Below, one piece after another: positions 17,956-26,479 of a stretch of 64,000 bases of DNA (its first letter is position 1; each line of letters opens with the position of its first letter). Below the pieces are notes generated by a model. The model worked only from the letters and a program-made list of their open reading frames with translations, was not told the DNA's origin and did not search any database. The DNA lies in NCBI RefSeq assembly GCF_002746455.1, contig NZ_NWUW01000012.1, positions 87,028 through 151,027 of the forward strand, read 5' to 3'. Both the position numbers and the translations under genes were made by a program. Source of the DNA: Bacillus fungorum (GTDB taxonomy: Bacteria; Bacillota; Bacilli; Bacillales; Bacillaceae_G).

Positions 17956-18723
17956 TTACCCAACCTTCCACGGAGCGTTATTACTTTTCCATAGCTCAAC
18001 TAATTTATTTTTATCGCGCAAAGTATCCATAGGATGCCAAAAACCAGTATGTTGATATGCGGCTAATTCGTTTTTGGTTACTAACTGAACTAAAGTGTCT
18101 GTTTCAAAAACAGACTCATCTCCACTAATATAGTTGAAAATATCAGGATTTAAAACGAAAAAACCACCGTTAACCCATCCGCCATCCCCGAGTGGTTTTT
18201 CTTGAAAGGATGTTACAGACTGTTTATCTAATACGAGAGAACCAAACCTACCAGGAGGTTGTACGGCAGTAACAGTAGCCATTTTTTCGTGTTTTTTATG
18301 AAATGCAATAAGTTCTTTTATATTTACATTGCTTAACCCATCGCCATAAGTAAGGCAAAAAGGTTCGTCCCCGACGTAATTTTGTATTTTTTTAATTCGT
18401 CCACCCGTTTCGGTATTTAGACCGGTATCAATCAGTGTAACTTTCCATGGTTCTACACGATGAGAATGGCTAGTAATTGTATTATCGCTTAAATGTATCG
18501 TGAAATCTGACATGTGTAAGTTGTAATTTAGAAAGAACTCTTTAATTGCATATCCTTTATAGCCTAAGCAAATAATAAACTCAGTAATCCCGTAATGACT
18601 ATACAAACTCATAATGTGCCATAGAATAGGCTTTGTTCCAATTTCAATCATAGGTTTTGGCTTTAAATGAGTTTCTTCCCCAATCCTTGTACCATATCCA
18701 CCTGCAAGAATAACAGCTTTCAT
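17956..18723 (-). CDS. rfbF: Glucose-1-phosphate cytidylyltransferase
   Basis: 255 aa, the family length. AGGYGTRIGEETHLKPKPM is the nucleotidyltransferase signature, followed by EIGTKPILWHIM and the acceptor segment TYGDGLSNVNI. It makes CDP-glucose from CTP and glucose-1-phosphate, opening the CDP-sugar pathway. AGGAGG precedes the ATG. As first gene it has a recognisable upstream promoter-like sequence. No ddhC-type dehydrase follows, which argues against a CDP-3,6-dideoxyhexose product. Confidence 0.95.
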   Translation of the reverse strand: MKAVILAGGYGTRIGEETHLKPKPMIEIGTKPILWHIMSLYSHYGITEFIICLGYKGYAIKEFFLNYNLHMSDFTIHLSDNTITSHSHRVEPWKVTLIDTGLNTETGGRIKKIQNYVGDEPFCLTYGDGLSNVNIKELIAFHKKHEKMATVTAVQPPGRFGSLVLDKQSVTSFQEKPLGDGGWVNGGFFVLNPDIFNYISGDESVFETDTLVQLVTKNELAAYQHTGFWHPMDTLRDKNKLVELWKSNNAPWKVG

Positions 18724-18749
18724 TTTTTTCCTCCTAAAATAAAAAATAA

Positions 18750-18779
18750 AGTATATAAAAGCATTTATATTGTATGCAA
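18750..18779 (-). promoter_or_regulatory. Possible promoter of the CDP-sugar operon
   Basis: On the minus strand TTGCAT and TATACT are spaced by 18 bp. The overlapping CATACAAT fits the -10 of sporulation sigma factors E/K, but I find no matching -35, so the sigma factor is uncertain. Confidence 0.4.
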
Positions 18780-18848
18780 ATGGTTTTGTTTTTGATTAAG
18801 TGAATGCAAATGTGTAAAGATTATTAAAGTTTGAATTTAGAATAACCG

Positions 18849-19208
18849 TTAATATTCAGGGGGGTTACGTAGGTCTTGTGTTGAGCTGCTAAGTTTTAAA
18901 AATCGGGTTTCAAGTTCGTCAGGGGACTGACCATAATGTGTTTGAATTCCCATTTGAACACCTTTTTTTGAAAGGGTAGGTGTAATTTGTAATTTTCTTG
19001 CCTTTGCCTAATCATTCCAAGGGCTAAAATAAAATTTTAAAATGAATGAAGGGTAGCTATAAACGACAAATTGGTGCCGTGTATAATGTCTACCAGGGGA
19101 AAATGCGTCATCAAGATGGTTGTGTATAAATCTCCAGGCGCATCCGAATTCTAGTTTGAAAGGAACATGCGATTCCATAATTATATTTTGATAGCAATGT
19201 AGTGTAAA
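18849..19208 (-). pseudogene. Decayed paralogue of the 14013-14774 glycosyltransferase-like gene
   Basis: The minus strand reads about 118 codons that align with the C-terminal half of the intact gene: RFIHNH matches RFIHNH, GRHYTRHQF matches GRHFSAHES, FSPWND matches FSPWND, RKLQITPTLSKKGVQMGIQT matches RKLQIGPTLSEASKQGGMGT, then SPDELETRF and a C-terminal TQDLRN against TKDLRF. A TAG interrupts right after FSPWND, and no N-terminal half or start is present. It therefore flanks the CDP-sugar operon on the other side from the intact copy. Confidence 0.75.
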
Positions 19209-19374
19209 AATAATAATTCTGTTATATAGATGATATGATGTTGATTTGCAAAATAATAAGATGGTAAGTGGAATTTTGTATAAATTATGAATAATAAACC
19301 GTCACGTTTGACTGTACAGTTTATGTATTGTATGATGTTAGTAATATAAACAAGGGGGGAAGATCGTTGGGAAG
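19209..19374 (+). promoter_or_regulatory. MerR-gene promoter with internal palindrome
   Basis: TTGACT (19308-19313) and TATGAT (19331-19336) with 17-bp spacing. The perfect palindrome ACTGTACAGT (19311-19320) overlaps the -35 and spacer, where MerR-family regulators bind. The preceding 100 bp hold nothing else I recognise. Confidence 0.5.
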
Positions 19375-19782
19375 GTGTATCGAATCGGACAGTTGGCTCT
19401 CATGGCTCACGTGTCGAAACGAACGATTGATTATTATACGAATCTAGGTATCTTAAAAGCGGAGCGATCTCAATCTAATTATCGCTATTACGACGAAACA
19501 GCATTTGAGACATTACAATTTATTGAGAAGTGCAAAGAAATGCATATGCCGCTTTGTGAGATTAAAGAGAAAATCGAGGAGAAGAAGAAGCTGCTCGGTA
19601 TCAATGAACACGTTTCGAAACAAGTGAATGAAGTGACAGACCATATTCATCGATTAGAAGCAGAGTTAACAGAGTTAAAGCCGCTTTTAGATGGATTGAC
19701 TGATTCACAACGTGAAAAAATATCGAAATCTTTATCTGGTCAAACGACAGCTTTAATACAGACACTTGCTCTATTATTATAG
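19375..19782 (+). CDS. MerR-family transcriptional regulator
   Basis: 135 aa. The N-terminal MerR helix-turn-helix is clear (YRIGQLALMAHVSKRTIDYY, TNLGIL, RYYDE), followed by a long dimerisation helix (about 75-115). No cysteine metal site is seen in the C-terminus, so it is not a typical metal sensor. The start is GTG; the purine-rich GGGGGGA is somewhat far (about 15 nt). It precedes a CNNM-family membrane gene, an arrangement also found for yhdQ/yhdP in B. subtilis, suggesting it may control it. Confidence 0.88.
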   Translation: MYRIGQLALMAHVSKRTIDYYTNLGILKAERSQSNYRYYDETAFETLQFIEKCKEMHMPLCEIKEKIEEKKKLLGINEHVSKQVNEVTDHIHRLEAELTELKPLLDGLTDSQREKISKSLSGQTTALIQTLALLL

Positions 19783-19861
19783 AAAAAAGTGTAATCCGAC
19801 CTCTTTAATTTTTGTATCGGGCTATGTTTTCTAAGAAACAAATAAGAAAACATTATAGTAT

Positions 19862-19906
19862 ACAGGAGGTGGACACCTTAGTTTTTTTAACTAAGGGGAT
19901 TCATTG
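19862..19906 (+). promoter_or_regulatory. Hairpin over the ribosome binding site of the CNNM gene, with a second unused site upstream
   Basis: A strong AGGAGGTGG (19864-19872) has no start codon behind it. Instead an 8-bp perfect stem CCTTAGTT/AACTAAGG (19876-19883 with 19889-19896, T5 loop) follows, whose right arm runs into AAGGGG, the site used for the TTG at 19904. The hairpin could mask the used site. Confidence 0.45.
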
Positions 19907-21232
19907 GAAATATTTAATTTAGTCATGGTTGCGATTTTAATCGCATTTACTGGATTTTTCGTAGCAGCTGAGTTTGCGATTGTAAAAGTACGTTCAAGTC
20001 GTATTGATCAGCTTGTTGCGGAAGGAAAACGCGGTGCTTTAGCAGCGAAAAAAGTAACAACAAATTTAGATGAATATTTATCTGCTTGTCAATTAGGTAT
20101 TACAGTTACAGCTATGGGATTAGGTTGGTTAGGTGAACCGACAATTGAAAAGTTATTACACCCGTTATTTGAGAAATGGAACTTAAATCCTTCTATTTCA
20201 TCAGTATTAACATTTGGTCTTGCTTTTATGATTATGACATATTTACACGTTGTAGTCGGGGAATTAGCTCCGAAAACGATGGCAATTCAAAAGGCTGAAA
20301 GGGTAACGTTATTATTGGCAGGTCCATTAATGATGTTCTATAAAGTGATGTATCCATTTATTTGGGTATTGAACGGTTCAGCGCGTGTTGTAACGGGCTT
20401 ATTCGGTTTAAAACCAGCTTCAGAACATGAAGTAGCTCATACAGAGGAAGAATTACGCCTTATCCTTTCAGATAGCTATGAAAGTGGCGAAATTAATCAG
20501 GCTGAATACAAGTATGTAAATAATATTTTTGAATTTGATAATCGTATTGCAAAAGAGATTATGGTACCGCGAACAGAAATCGTTGGTTTCTACCTGGAAG
20601 ATTCAGTAGAAGAACACATGAAAGTAATCCAAAATGAGCGATACACACGTTATCCGATTTTTGGAGAAGATAAAGACGATATTATCGGTATGGTCAATGT
20701 AAAAGATTTCTTTATTCGATATATGACCGAAGATCAAAAAGATTTATCATCCATTCGCTCGTATATGCGTCCGATTATTGAAGTGATGGAAACAACTCCA
20801 ATTCACGATTTATTACTTCAAATGCAGAAGAAGCGAATTCCGATGGCTGTTTTATATGATGAGTACGGAGGAACAGCTGGAATTGTAACGCTTGAGGACA
20901 TCTTGGAGGAAATCGTCGGCGAAATCCGTGATGAATATGATGAAGATGAAGCACCGCCAATTCAACATGTGAACGAGCAACATATCATTGTTGATGGAAA
21001 AGTGCTTATCTCAGAAGTAAAAGATTTATTTGGATTACACATTGAAGAAGACGATGTGGATACAATCGGTGGCTGGATTATGATGCAAAATCATGAAATT
21101 GAAGAAGGACAACACGTTGAGGCAGAAGGTTATGAATTTAAAGTGTTAGAAAAAGACGCTTACCAAATTAAACGTGTTGAAATTCGTAAGATGGAGCAAG
21201 AACAAGAAGAAGAGAAAGCAGCAACTGTGTAA
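19904..21232 (+). CDS. CNNM/CorC-type membrane protein with CBS domains (YhdP/MpfA-like)
   Basis: 442 aa. A DUF21 membrane domain (about 1-190, three to four helices) is followed by a CBS pair (about 205-330, FDNRIAKEIMVPRTEIVGF, GTAGIVTLEDILEEIVGEI) and a C-terminal CorC_HlyC domain (about 350-430). B. subtilis YhdP/MpfA of this family exports Mg2+; here Mg2+/Co2+ efflux is likely but not proven. The old label hemolysin is not supported. The start is TTG, with AAGGGG partly in a hairpin. An AtpI-like gene follows. Confidence 0.88.
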   Translation: MEIFNLVMVAILIAFTGFFVAAEFAIVKVRSSRIDQLVAEGKRGALAAKKVTTNLDEYLSACQLGITVTAMGLGWLGEPTIEKLLHPLFEKWNLNPSISSVLTFGLAFMIMTYLHVVVGELAPKTMAIQKAERVTLLLAGPLMMFYKVMYPFIWVLNGSARVVTGLFGLKPASEHEVAHTEEELRLILSDSYESGEINQAEYKYVNNIFEFDNRIAKEIMVPRTEIVGFYLEDSVEEHMKVIQNERYTRYPIFGEDKDDIIGMVNVKDFFIRYMTEDQKDLSSIRSYMRPIIEVMETTPIHDLLLQMQKKRIPMAVLYDEYGGTAGIVTLEDILEEIVGEIRDEYDEDEAPPIQHVNEQHIIVDGKVLISEVKDLFGLHIEEDDVDTIGGWIMMQNHEIEEGQHVEAEGYEFKVLEKDAYQIKRVEIRKMEQEQEEEKAATV

Positions 21233-21284
21233 GTTGCTGCTTTTCTTCTAAAGTATAAAAAATGAGAAATTAGGAGCGGATATT

Positions 21285-21698
21285 TTGATTCAAGTAGCCT
21301 TACGTGTATATCGATTACAATTGTATGCGATCTTTAGTGGTTTACTACTTATGTGGACGATTACTCCGTTTGGAAAACAAGTAACAGGGTTTGGTATCGG
21401 ATTAGCTGTAAGTGCATATTGCCTTTGGTTATTAGCTCGCAGAGTGGAGAAACTTGGGAAAAGTATCGTAATGAAGGAAAAGGCTCCGGGATTAGGAGTT
21501 CTAAACCGATTTGCAGCTGCCATTTTAGGAGCTATCATCATGTATGAAATTGAGCATGAAATGGAAATGTGGGCATTTGGTACAGGTATTTTAGGTGGTC
21601 ACTTTTTAATGATTGCAAATTTAGCTTATGCAAATATGCAGTTAGTGAAAGAAGAAGAGAAGCAAAAGGAACGTGCTTCGAAAAACATAGAGCTATGA
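21285..21698 (+). CDS. ATP synthase subunit I-like membrane protein
   Basis: 137 aa with four predicted membrane helices (about 10-28, 33-50, 68-88, 94-114) and a charged tail (KEEEKQKERASK), the layout of the AtpI/YtpI-like group. It is not beside an atp operon, so a role in F-type ATPase assembly is doubtful. TTG start after TAGGAG. It probably shares a transcript with the CNNM gene 50 bp upstream and ends in a terminator. Confidence 0.6.
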   Translation: MIQVALRVYRLQLYAIFSGLLLMWTITPFGKQVTGFGIGLAVSAYCLWLLARRVEKLGKSIVMKEKAPGLGVLNRFAAAILGAIIMYEIEHEMEMWAFGTGILGGHFLMIANLAYANMQLVKEEEKQKERASKNIEL

Positions 21699-21700
21699 TG

Positions 21701-21728
21701 AAAGGGACCTAATGGGGTTCCTTTTTTA
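21701..21728 (+). terminator. Rho-independent terminator
   Basis: Stem aaagggacc / ggttccttt (one wobble) with T-run. Confidence 0.8.
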
Positions 21729-21896
21729 GTTTAGCGATAGGATACAAGTAATCAAAATAACGACAAATATAATACGCTTCTTTTTTACGTTTTTCAATAG
21801 TATGAAAAATAATGTAAAAAAATTTAAAAACCCATCGATTTCTAAAGCTTATGTATGTTATTATGACAAAAGACTTTTTGAAAGAGGTGGATACCA

Positions 21897-22445
21897 ATGT
21901 TACAAGCGTTACTTATTTTTGTGCTTCAAATTATTTACGTTCCAATTTTAACAATCCGTACGATTTTGCTTGTAAAGAATCAAACAAGATCCGCTGCTGG
22001 TGTTGGATTGTTAGAAGGAGCTATTTACATTGTTAGTTTAGGTATTGTGTTTCAAGATTTATCAAATTGGATGAACATCGTTGCCTATGTCATTGGCTTT
22101 AGTGCGGGACTGTTATTAGGCGGTTATATAGAGAATAAATTAGCAATTGGTTATATTACGTATCAAGTTAGTTTACTAGACCGTTGTAATGAATTAGTAG
22201 ATGAATTACGTCACTCTGGATTTGGCGTTACAGTGTTTGAAGGCGAAGGTATTAATTCTATACGTTATCGCTTAGATATCGTTGCAAAGCGTTCTAGAGA
22301 AAAAGAACTGTTAGAAATTATTAATGAAATTGCACCGAAAGCGTTTATGTCTTCTTATGAAATTCGTTCATTTAAAGGCGGATATTTAACGAAGGCGATG
22401 AAGAAAAGAGCGTTAATGAAGAAGAAAAATCATCATGTATCGTAA
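21897..22445 (+). CDS. UPF0316 membrane protein with C-terminal DUF2179 domain (YebE-like)
   Basis: 182 aa. Three N-terminal membrane helices (about 2-20, 37-55, 62-80) are followed by the cytosolic DUF2179 domain (about 95-165; [21 protein letters not shown]). The domain has a ferredoxin-like fold found in several membrane proteins, function unknown. ATG after AGAGGTGG. Single gene with its own terminator. Confidence 0.85.
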   Translation: MLQALLIFVLQIIYVPILTIRTILLVKNQTRSAAGVGLLEGAIYIVSLGIVFQDLSNWMNIVAYVIGFSAGLLLGGYIENKLAIGYITYQVSLLDRCNELVDELRHSGFGVTVFEGEGINSIRYRLDIVAKRSREKELLEIINEIAPKAFMSSYEIRSFKGGYLTKAMKKRALMKKKNHHVS

Positions 22446-22491
22446 AAAGGGGAGTAGTGCTGCATGAAAAGCGCAGTATAAGTCCATATGT

Positions 22492-22533
22492 AAAAGGGAG
22501 GAATCTATTTTGATGTAGATTCCTCCTTTTTTT
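22492..22533 (+). terminator. Strong rho-independent terminator
   Basis: A near-perfect 15-bp stem (aaaagggaggaatcta with its complement) followed by T7. Confidence 0.9.
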
Positions 22534-22563
22534 ATGAAAAATATTTATCTGTTAATTGAAAAA

Positions 22564-22803
22564 CTAAATCGTATAATTATTTTTTCTACTCATCCTCAAA
22601 TTAATGATTAGCCATATAATTTGAAAAAATACCGGTATGATAAACGCGATTAATAAGACGATAAGTGATATGGATTTAATTTCGGGTGTTTGAGTAACAC
22701 CAGCACCATCAACATCTCGTAGCCAAATAATAGCTGCCCATATTCCAAAAACGATAATCCAAAATATGTTACCAATCCACCAAGAAATCCATCGTTTTTT
22801 CAT
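22564..22803 (-). CDS. DUF3923-type small membrane protein
   Basis: 79 aa with two membrane helices (about 8-28 and 45-68) joined by a short loop (WLRDVDGAGVTQTPEI), matching the DUF3923 family of Bacillus. AAGGGG precedes the ATG. No function known. It lies downstream of, and in the same direction as, the lipoprotein gene. Confidence 0.75.
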   Translation of the reverse strand: MKKRWISWWIGNIFWIIVFGIWAAIIWLRDVDGAGVTQTPEIKSISLIVLLIAFIIPVFFQIIWLIINLRMSRKNNYTI

Positions 22804-22879
22804 GTTAGCACCCCTTACATTTACCCACTGTTAAAAGTATATTTTCGTTCGTTACATTTATAATGAAACAACTTTTAAA

Positions 22880-23257
22880 TTAGTTTTTAACTGTATATCT
22901 AACTTGTTTGAAGGTTACTATTTCTCCATCATTATTATCATCTTTCGTTTGCAAAAGTTGAACTTTTGGTTTGTAGTCTGTCCTATGAGCGTGCTCAATA
23001 TCTTTAATGTTAAGTTTGTAAGATTCGCCATTATTAATTTTTTGTTCCAATACTTTTTTATTAGCAACATAAATAAAAGTCACTTTATTTTCATCAATGC
23101 CCTCGGTCTTAATTTCTAACTCATTATCTTTTGTTGTAATCGTTGGTGTTAATAATTCAATACTGCCGTTTCCAGTTTCTAAAGAATTCTCTGCTATAGT
23201 TGAACATCCGGATAATATGATTCCGGTGAATAGAAGAACAGCTAATTTCTGTTTCAT
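22880..23257 (-). CDS. Small lipoprotein
   Basis: 125 aa. Signal peptide MKQKLAVLLFTGIILSGC with lipobox LSGC, so the mature protein is a membrane-anchored lipoprotein starting at Cys18. The rest is a charged beta-rich domain ending in FKQVRYTVKN, which I do not recognise. GGGGGAT selects the ATG at 23257 over one six codons upstream. Confidence 0.7.
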   Translation of the reverse strand: MKQKLAVLLFTGIILSGCSTIAENSLETGNGSIELLTPTITTKDNELEIKTEGIDENKVTFIYVANKKVLEQKINNGESYKLNIKDIEHAHRTDYKPKVQLLQTKDDNNDGEIVTFKQVRYTVKN

Positions 23258-23524
23258 AACATCCCCCAATTTCAAGTGATTTTTAATTTTGGTATTGCTA
23301 GTTTGCTAGTGTTTTAAGTAAATGTTTAGCTAGCACTTTTTAATTGTACCATAATATGTAAAATAAAACTGGTTGTATATCCAATTTAAGGGAGATTGAA
23401 AAGTTTACTTATTGTTTTACATTCGTGTGTTTTAGCTTCTATTTCAATCCAAATGTAGACAGGAGAAAGAAATTTTTTTAATTATAGGTCGCTTGTCTAA
23501 AGGTACCATCCCAATTGTAATGTG

Positions 23525-24721
23525 TTAAAGATGTTTCGTATCATTACATAGGTATATATCTTCTTTGGAGGCCCCTTTTTTAATATTTAAAATATGAAGT
23601 GAAATAAAACCAATAAGTCCTATTCCGCCAAAAATAAGCCATGGTGTATACATTCTGTTTAAGTTGGATGTAAAAGATGTACCGGTATAATTACCGATGA
23701 TAAAACCAAATGCGAGTGATAGTTGATAAAATCCGAAGTAAGTAGCTGTATATGATTCGCTACTATAATTTGAAATAGCGATATCAGCGTTAGGTAATAC
23801 GAGTGTTTCACCGATTGTAAATAAAATTACACAAATAAATAGCCAATACGGGTGTTGAAATAAAGGGATGAGTAAAAAGGAAATACTCATTAATAAAATG
23901 CCGTATTTAATAATCGAAAGTGTGTTGTATTTGTGAAATAGTTTTCGGAATAACACCATAAATATGACGCCTGTTATTGCATTTATCGTAATAACTAGTG
24001 TAGCAAGTTGATTGCTATTACTAATGTTTTTCATATGAAGTGGAAGTGCGACAGTAAGCTGAGTAAACATAATATAGAAGAAAATCATGATAAATGAAAA
24101 CAGAAGAAAAGACTTGTTTTGTAAGATAGCCTGTATTCCTAATGTAATAGACGTGTTTTCAGTAGTGACTTGGAAGTGATTTTTAAGTAAGTAAAAGATA
24201 AAAGCGAATAACAGCATAAGAGATCCTGTTAGAGAGAAAGCATAGATTGGATCGAGTAAGAGTAAGAACCCTCCTGCAATTGGTCCGATTATTGCACCGC
24301 AATTAAAACTAAGGTTTAAATATGTAAATGAATTTTTTCTCATATGAGCTGGTTGTGAACCAAATATAGCGCGAGCAGCAGGTTCGTAAAATGCAGTTCC
24401 GAAGCCAATAAGTGCAGAAGAAATAGAAATGGTATAGAAATCAGAACATATTCCTAAAGCAATAAATCCAATTCCCCTTAAAAATAATCCGGCTATCATC
24501 ATAATGATATAGCCTATTTTGTCAGCAATTAATCCTGAAAATAATGGGATAACTCGTGATGTGATTGTCATAACTGTCAACACGGTTCCTACTTGAATAG
24601 CTGAAAAATGAAGAAAGTTTAATAGATAAATAGCTAAAAATGCGTATACTGCAAAATACCCAAAAGACATAAAAAATGAAGAAATAAGCATGAAACGTAT
24701 CGGTATTGAGAAACTTTTCAT
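23525..24721 (-). CDS. MFS transporter
   Basis: 398 aa with twelve predicted membrane helices. The loop between helices 2 and 3 reads GLIADKIGYIIMMIAGL, a degenerate form of the MFS loop 2-3 motif, and ALIGFGTAFYEPAARAIFG follows, as in drug-efflux MFS proteins. AGGGGGAT precedes the ATG. It is divergent, across 106 bp, from a CGNR zinc-finger gene that may regulate it. Substrate unknown. Confidence 0.88.
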   Translation of the reverse strand: MKSFSIPIRFMLISSFFMSFGYFAVYAFLAIYLLNFLHFSAIQVGTVLTVMTITSRVIPLFSGLIADKIGYIIMMIAGLFLRGIGFIALGICSDFYTISISSALIGFGTAFYEPAARAIFGSQPAHMRKNSFTYLNLSFNCGAIIGPIAGGFLLLLDPIYAFSLTGSLMLLFAFIFYLLKNHFQVTTENTSITLGIQAILQNKSFLLFSFIMIFFYIMFTQLTVALPLHMKNISNSNQLATLVITINAITGVIFMVLFRKLFHKYNTLSIIKYGILLMSISFLLIPLFQHPYWLFICVILFTIGETLVLPNADIAISNYSSESYTATYFGFYQLSLAFGFIIGNYTGTSFTSNLNRMYTPWLIFGGIGLIGFISLHILNIKKGASKEDIYLCNDTKHL

Positions 24722-24827
24722 AGAAATCCCCCTAATTATGTAACCAGTAAAATTGATTAATGGTTAACTATTTTATATTATAATTATACATAAAGTCAGA
24801 AAAAAGTAAATTTTAAGAAGAAGGTGA

Positions 24828-25376
24828 ATGGAATTGAATCAAAACGCACCAAACGAATTAGAGTATATTCGAGAATTTTTAAATACATGGAGAATACCAA
24901 ATGATACGAGAGAAGCAATTGATTTGCTACAAACAGAAGAGGATATAAAGCTCTTTATGAAAGAATATTTTCATGAAGAGTTCCCTTTTCATACGATAGA
25001 GGAATTAAAACGTTTTCGAGAAGATATTCGGATGACAATGGAAGGAGAAGGATCGTTGCAAAAATGGTTAGAGAAATACCCATTTCATGTATATATAAAG
25101 GAAGATATGAAAGGTATTACATATGAACCTGTGCACGAAGAGAATGTATATACAAAAGTATTAAGCATTGTGTTAATGGCGATTCAAGAAAATTGGTGGG
25201 GAAGGTTAAAAGCATGTCCAGATTGTCGCTGGGTATTTTATGATCATTCGCGTAATGGAAGTAAAAGATGGTGCGGTATGTATGCTGGAGAAGAAGGAGG
25301 AAGAGCATGCGGTACGATCGCGAAAGTGAAAAATTACCGGGCGAAGAGAAAAGGAAGATCGGGTTATAATGTGTAA
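24828..25376 (+). CDS. CGNR zinc-finger protein (ABATE-domain family)
   Basis: 182 aa. The C-terminal zinc finger is clear: CPDCRWVFYDHSRNGSKRWC followed by a third-pair Cys (RACG), the CGNR/stress-induced regulator pattern. The N-terminal 110 residues are the ligand-like ABATE part. Such proteins are thought to be transcription regulators. The divergent MFS gene is the likely target. The start could be ATG 24828 or the TTG two codons later; AGAAGGTG is the site. Confidence 0.82.
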   Translation: MELNQNAPNELEYIREFLNTWRIPNDTREAIDLLQTEEDIKLFMKEYFHEEFPFHTIEELKRFREDIRMTMEGEGSLQKWLEKYPFHVYIKEDMKGITYEPVHEENVYTKVLSIVLMAIQENWWGRLKACPDCRWVFYDHSRNGSKRWCGMYAGEEGGRACGTIAKVKNYRAKRKGRSGYNV

Positions 25377-25417
25377 TTTATATTAGGGGAAGAAAATTGG
25401 ATGGGGGAATGAAGGAT

Positions 25418-26173
25418 ATGGAAAGTACACAAATATTAGCTATAAATAAAAAGTGTTGGGATACGGTTGCACCATATTTCTTTCAAGTTGATTGTTTACC
25501 AAAATACGGCCCGTATACAGCGTCTGAAGATGAGATTCGTTTGTTCGATTCAATCAGAAATAAAAAGGTTCTTGATATTGGATGTGGAAGTGGGCATTCG
25601 TTGCAGTATATGGCGGAACATGGTGCAGAAGAATTATGGGGACTTGATCTTTCAAGTGCACAAATTAAAACAGCAAATGAAACGTTAAAGTGTTGGAATC
25701 CAAAGTTAGTATGTGGAGCAATGGAAGAGGAAGGGGATATTCCGAAAGGGTATTTTGATATTGTATACTCCATTTACGCATTAGGTTGGACCTCGAATTT
25801 AGGAAATACATTAGAGCTTATTTATTCCTATTTAAAACCAGGAGGAAGTTTTATCTTTAGCTGGGAGCACCCCGTATATTCAAATTTACAGTATGGTACA
25901 GAAGAAATTGTTTTAAGCTCTTCCTATTATGAGGAAACTCCAATTACTTTTGAAAGGTTTAAAGGGGAAGAAGTACAAGCGACATTATATAAACGAAAAA
26001 TGAGTACATACATAAATGAGCTAAATAAAGCGGGTTTTACAATTGAGAGAATAGAAGAACCTGAACCAGCTAGATCGTTTGATGAAGAATTAGCGGAGCC
26101 TTCTACGAAGTATTATTCTTTATATAAAGCTAGAATGGTGCCGACGACGTTTATTGTGAAGGCAAGAAAATGA
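25418..26173 (+). CDS. Class I SAM-dependent methyltransferase
   Basis: 251 aa. Motif I VLDIGCGSGHSLQYM and the acidic motif II WGLDLS are clear, with GYFDIVYSIYALGW as motif IV. Substrate unknown; the shape is that of small-molecule methyltransferases. I use the ATG at 25418 with GGGGG ten bases upstream; a TTG seven codons earlier is possible. It follows the CGNR gene by 41 bp and may share its transcript. Confidence 0.85.
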   Translation: MESTQILAINKKCWDTVAPYFFQVDCLPKYGPYTASEDEIRLFDSIRNKKVLDIGCGSGHSLQYMAEHGAEELWGLDLSSAQIKTANETLKCWNPKLVCGAMEEEGDIPKGYFDIVYSIYALGWTSNLGNTLELIYSYLKPGGSFIFSWEHPVYSNLQYGTEEIVLSSSYYEETPITFERFKGEEVQATLYKRKMSTYINELNKAGFTIERIEEPEPARSFDEELAEPSTKYYSLYKARMVPTTFIVKARK

Positions 26174-26213
26174 AAAATACAGCGTACACTTTTTTTAGTG
26201 TACGCTGTATTTT
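26174..26213. terminator. Bidirectional terminator
   Basis: Perfect 17-bp stem (aaaatacagcgtacact with its complement) with A- and T-flanks. It serves the methyltransferase and, from the other side, the 47-aa ORF. Confidence 0.9.
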
Positions 26214-26228
26214 GTTAAAGGTTAGTAG

Positions 26229-26372
26229 TTATCTTTTCGGCTGAAAAATATGTTGGAAAAAGTATTTGTGATGCAAATTATCTACAACTTTATTTGCTTG
26301 ATATGTGCGATGTTGCTCTAGTCGAAGTCTTTGTTCCATCATTTTTATTGCGTGATCAGATAAACGTAACAT
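26229..26372 (-). CDS. 47-aa basic protein under a c-di-AMP riboswitch
   Basis: ORF MLRLSDHAIKMMEQRLRLEQ... ending HIFQPKR; helical, His/Arg/Lys/Gln-rich, no membrane segment, no family I recognise. AAAGGAG lies eight bases before the ATG. The site is the right arm of a long hairpin (26382-26441) that follows a ydaO-type aptamer (26480-26607), so translation should depend on c-di-AMP. It ends 16 bp before the shared terminator, as a complete single-gene unit would. Coding status rests on the ribosome binding site, context and terminator, not on homology. Confidence 0.6.
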   Translation of the reverse strand: MLRLSDHAIKMMEQRLRLEQHRTYQANKVVDNLHHKYFFQHIFQPKR

Positions 26373-26381
26373 TATACATAT

Positions 26382-26441
26382 CTCCTTTTCTATAAATATA
26401 GGTGACTATTTGGCATCGATCCCATATTTATAATTAAGGAG
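26382..26441 (-). promoter_or_regulatory. Ribosome-binding-site-masking hairpin (expression platform)
   Basis: Left arm 26424-26441 (CTCCTT...TATAAATAT on the minus strand) pairs with right arm 26382-26399 (ATATTTATA...AAGGAG): 9 bp plus 6 bp around a 3x3 internal loop, with a 24-nt apical loop. The second block is the ribosome binding site of the 47-aa ORF. There is no T-run, so this is a translational switch. Confidence 0.65.
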
Positions 26442-26479
26442 GCAAAATGTGTAACATAGGCAGAAAGCACCTTCCTCTC

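Noticed and set aside
18750..18800. Sigma-K promoter for the CDP-sugar operon
   Set aside because: CATACAAT fits the -10, but no AC at 16-17 bp upstream; kept only as an uncertain promoter.
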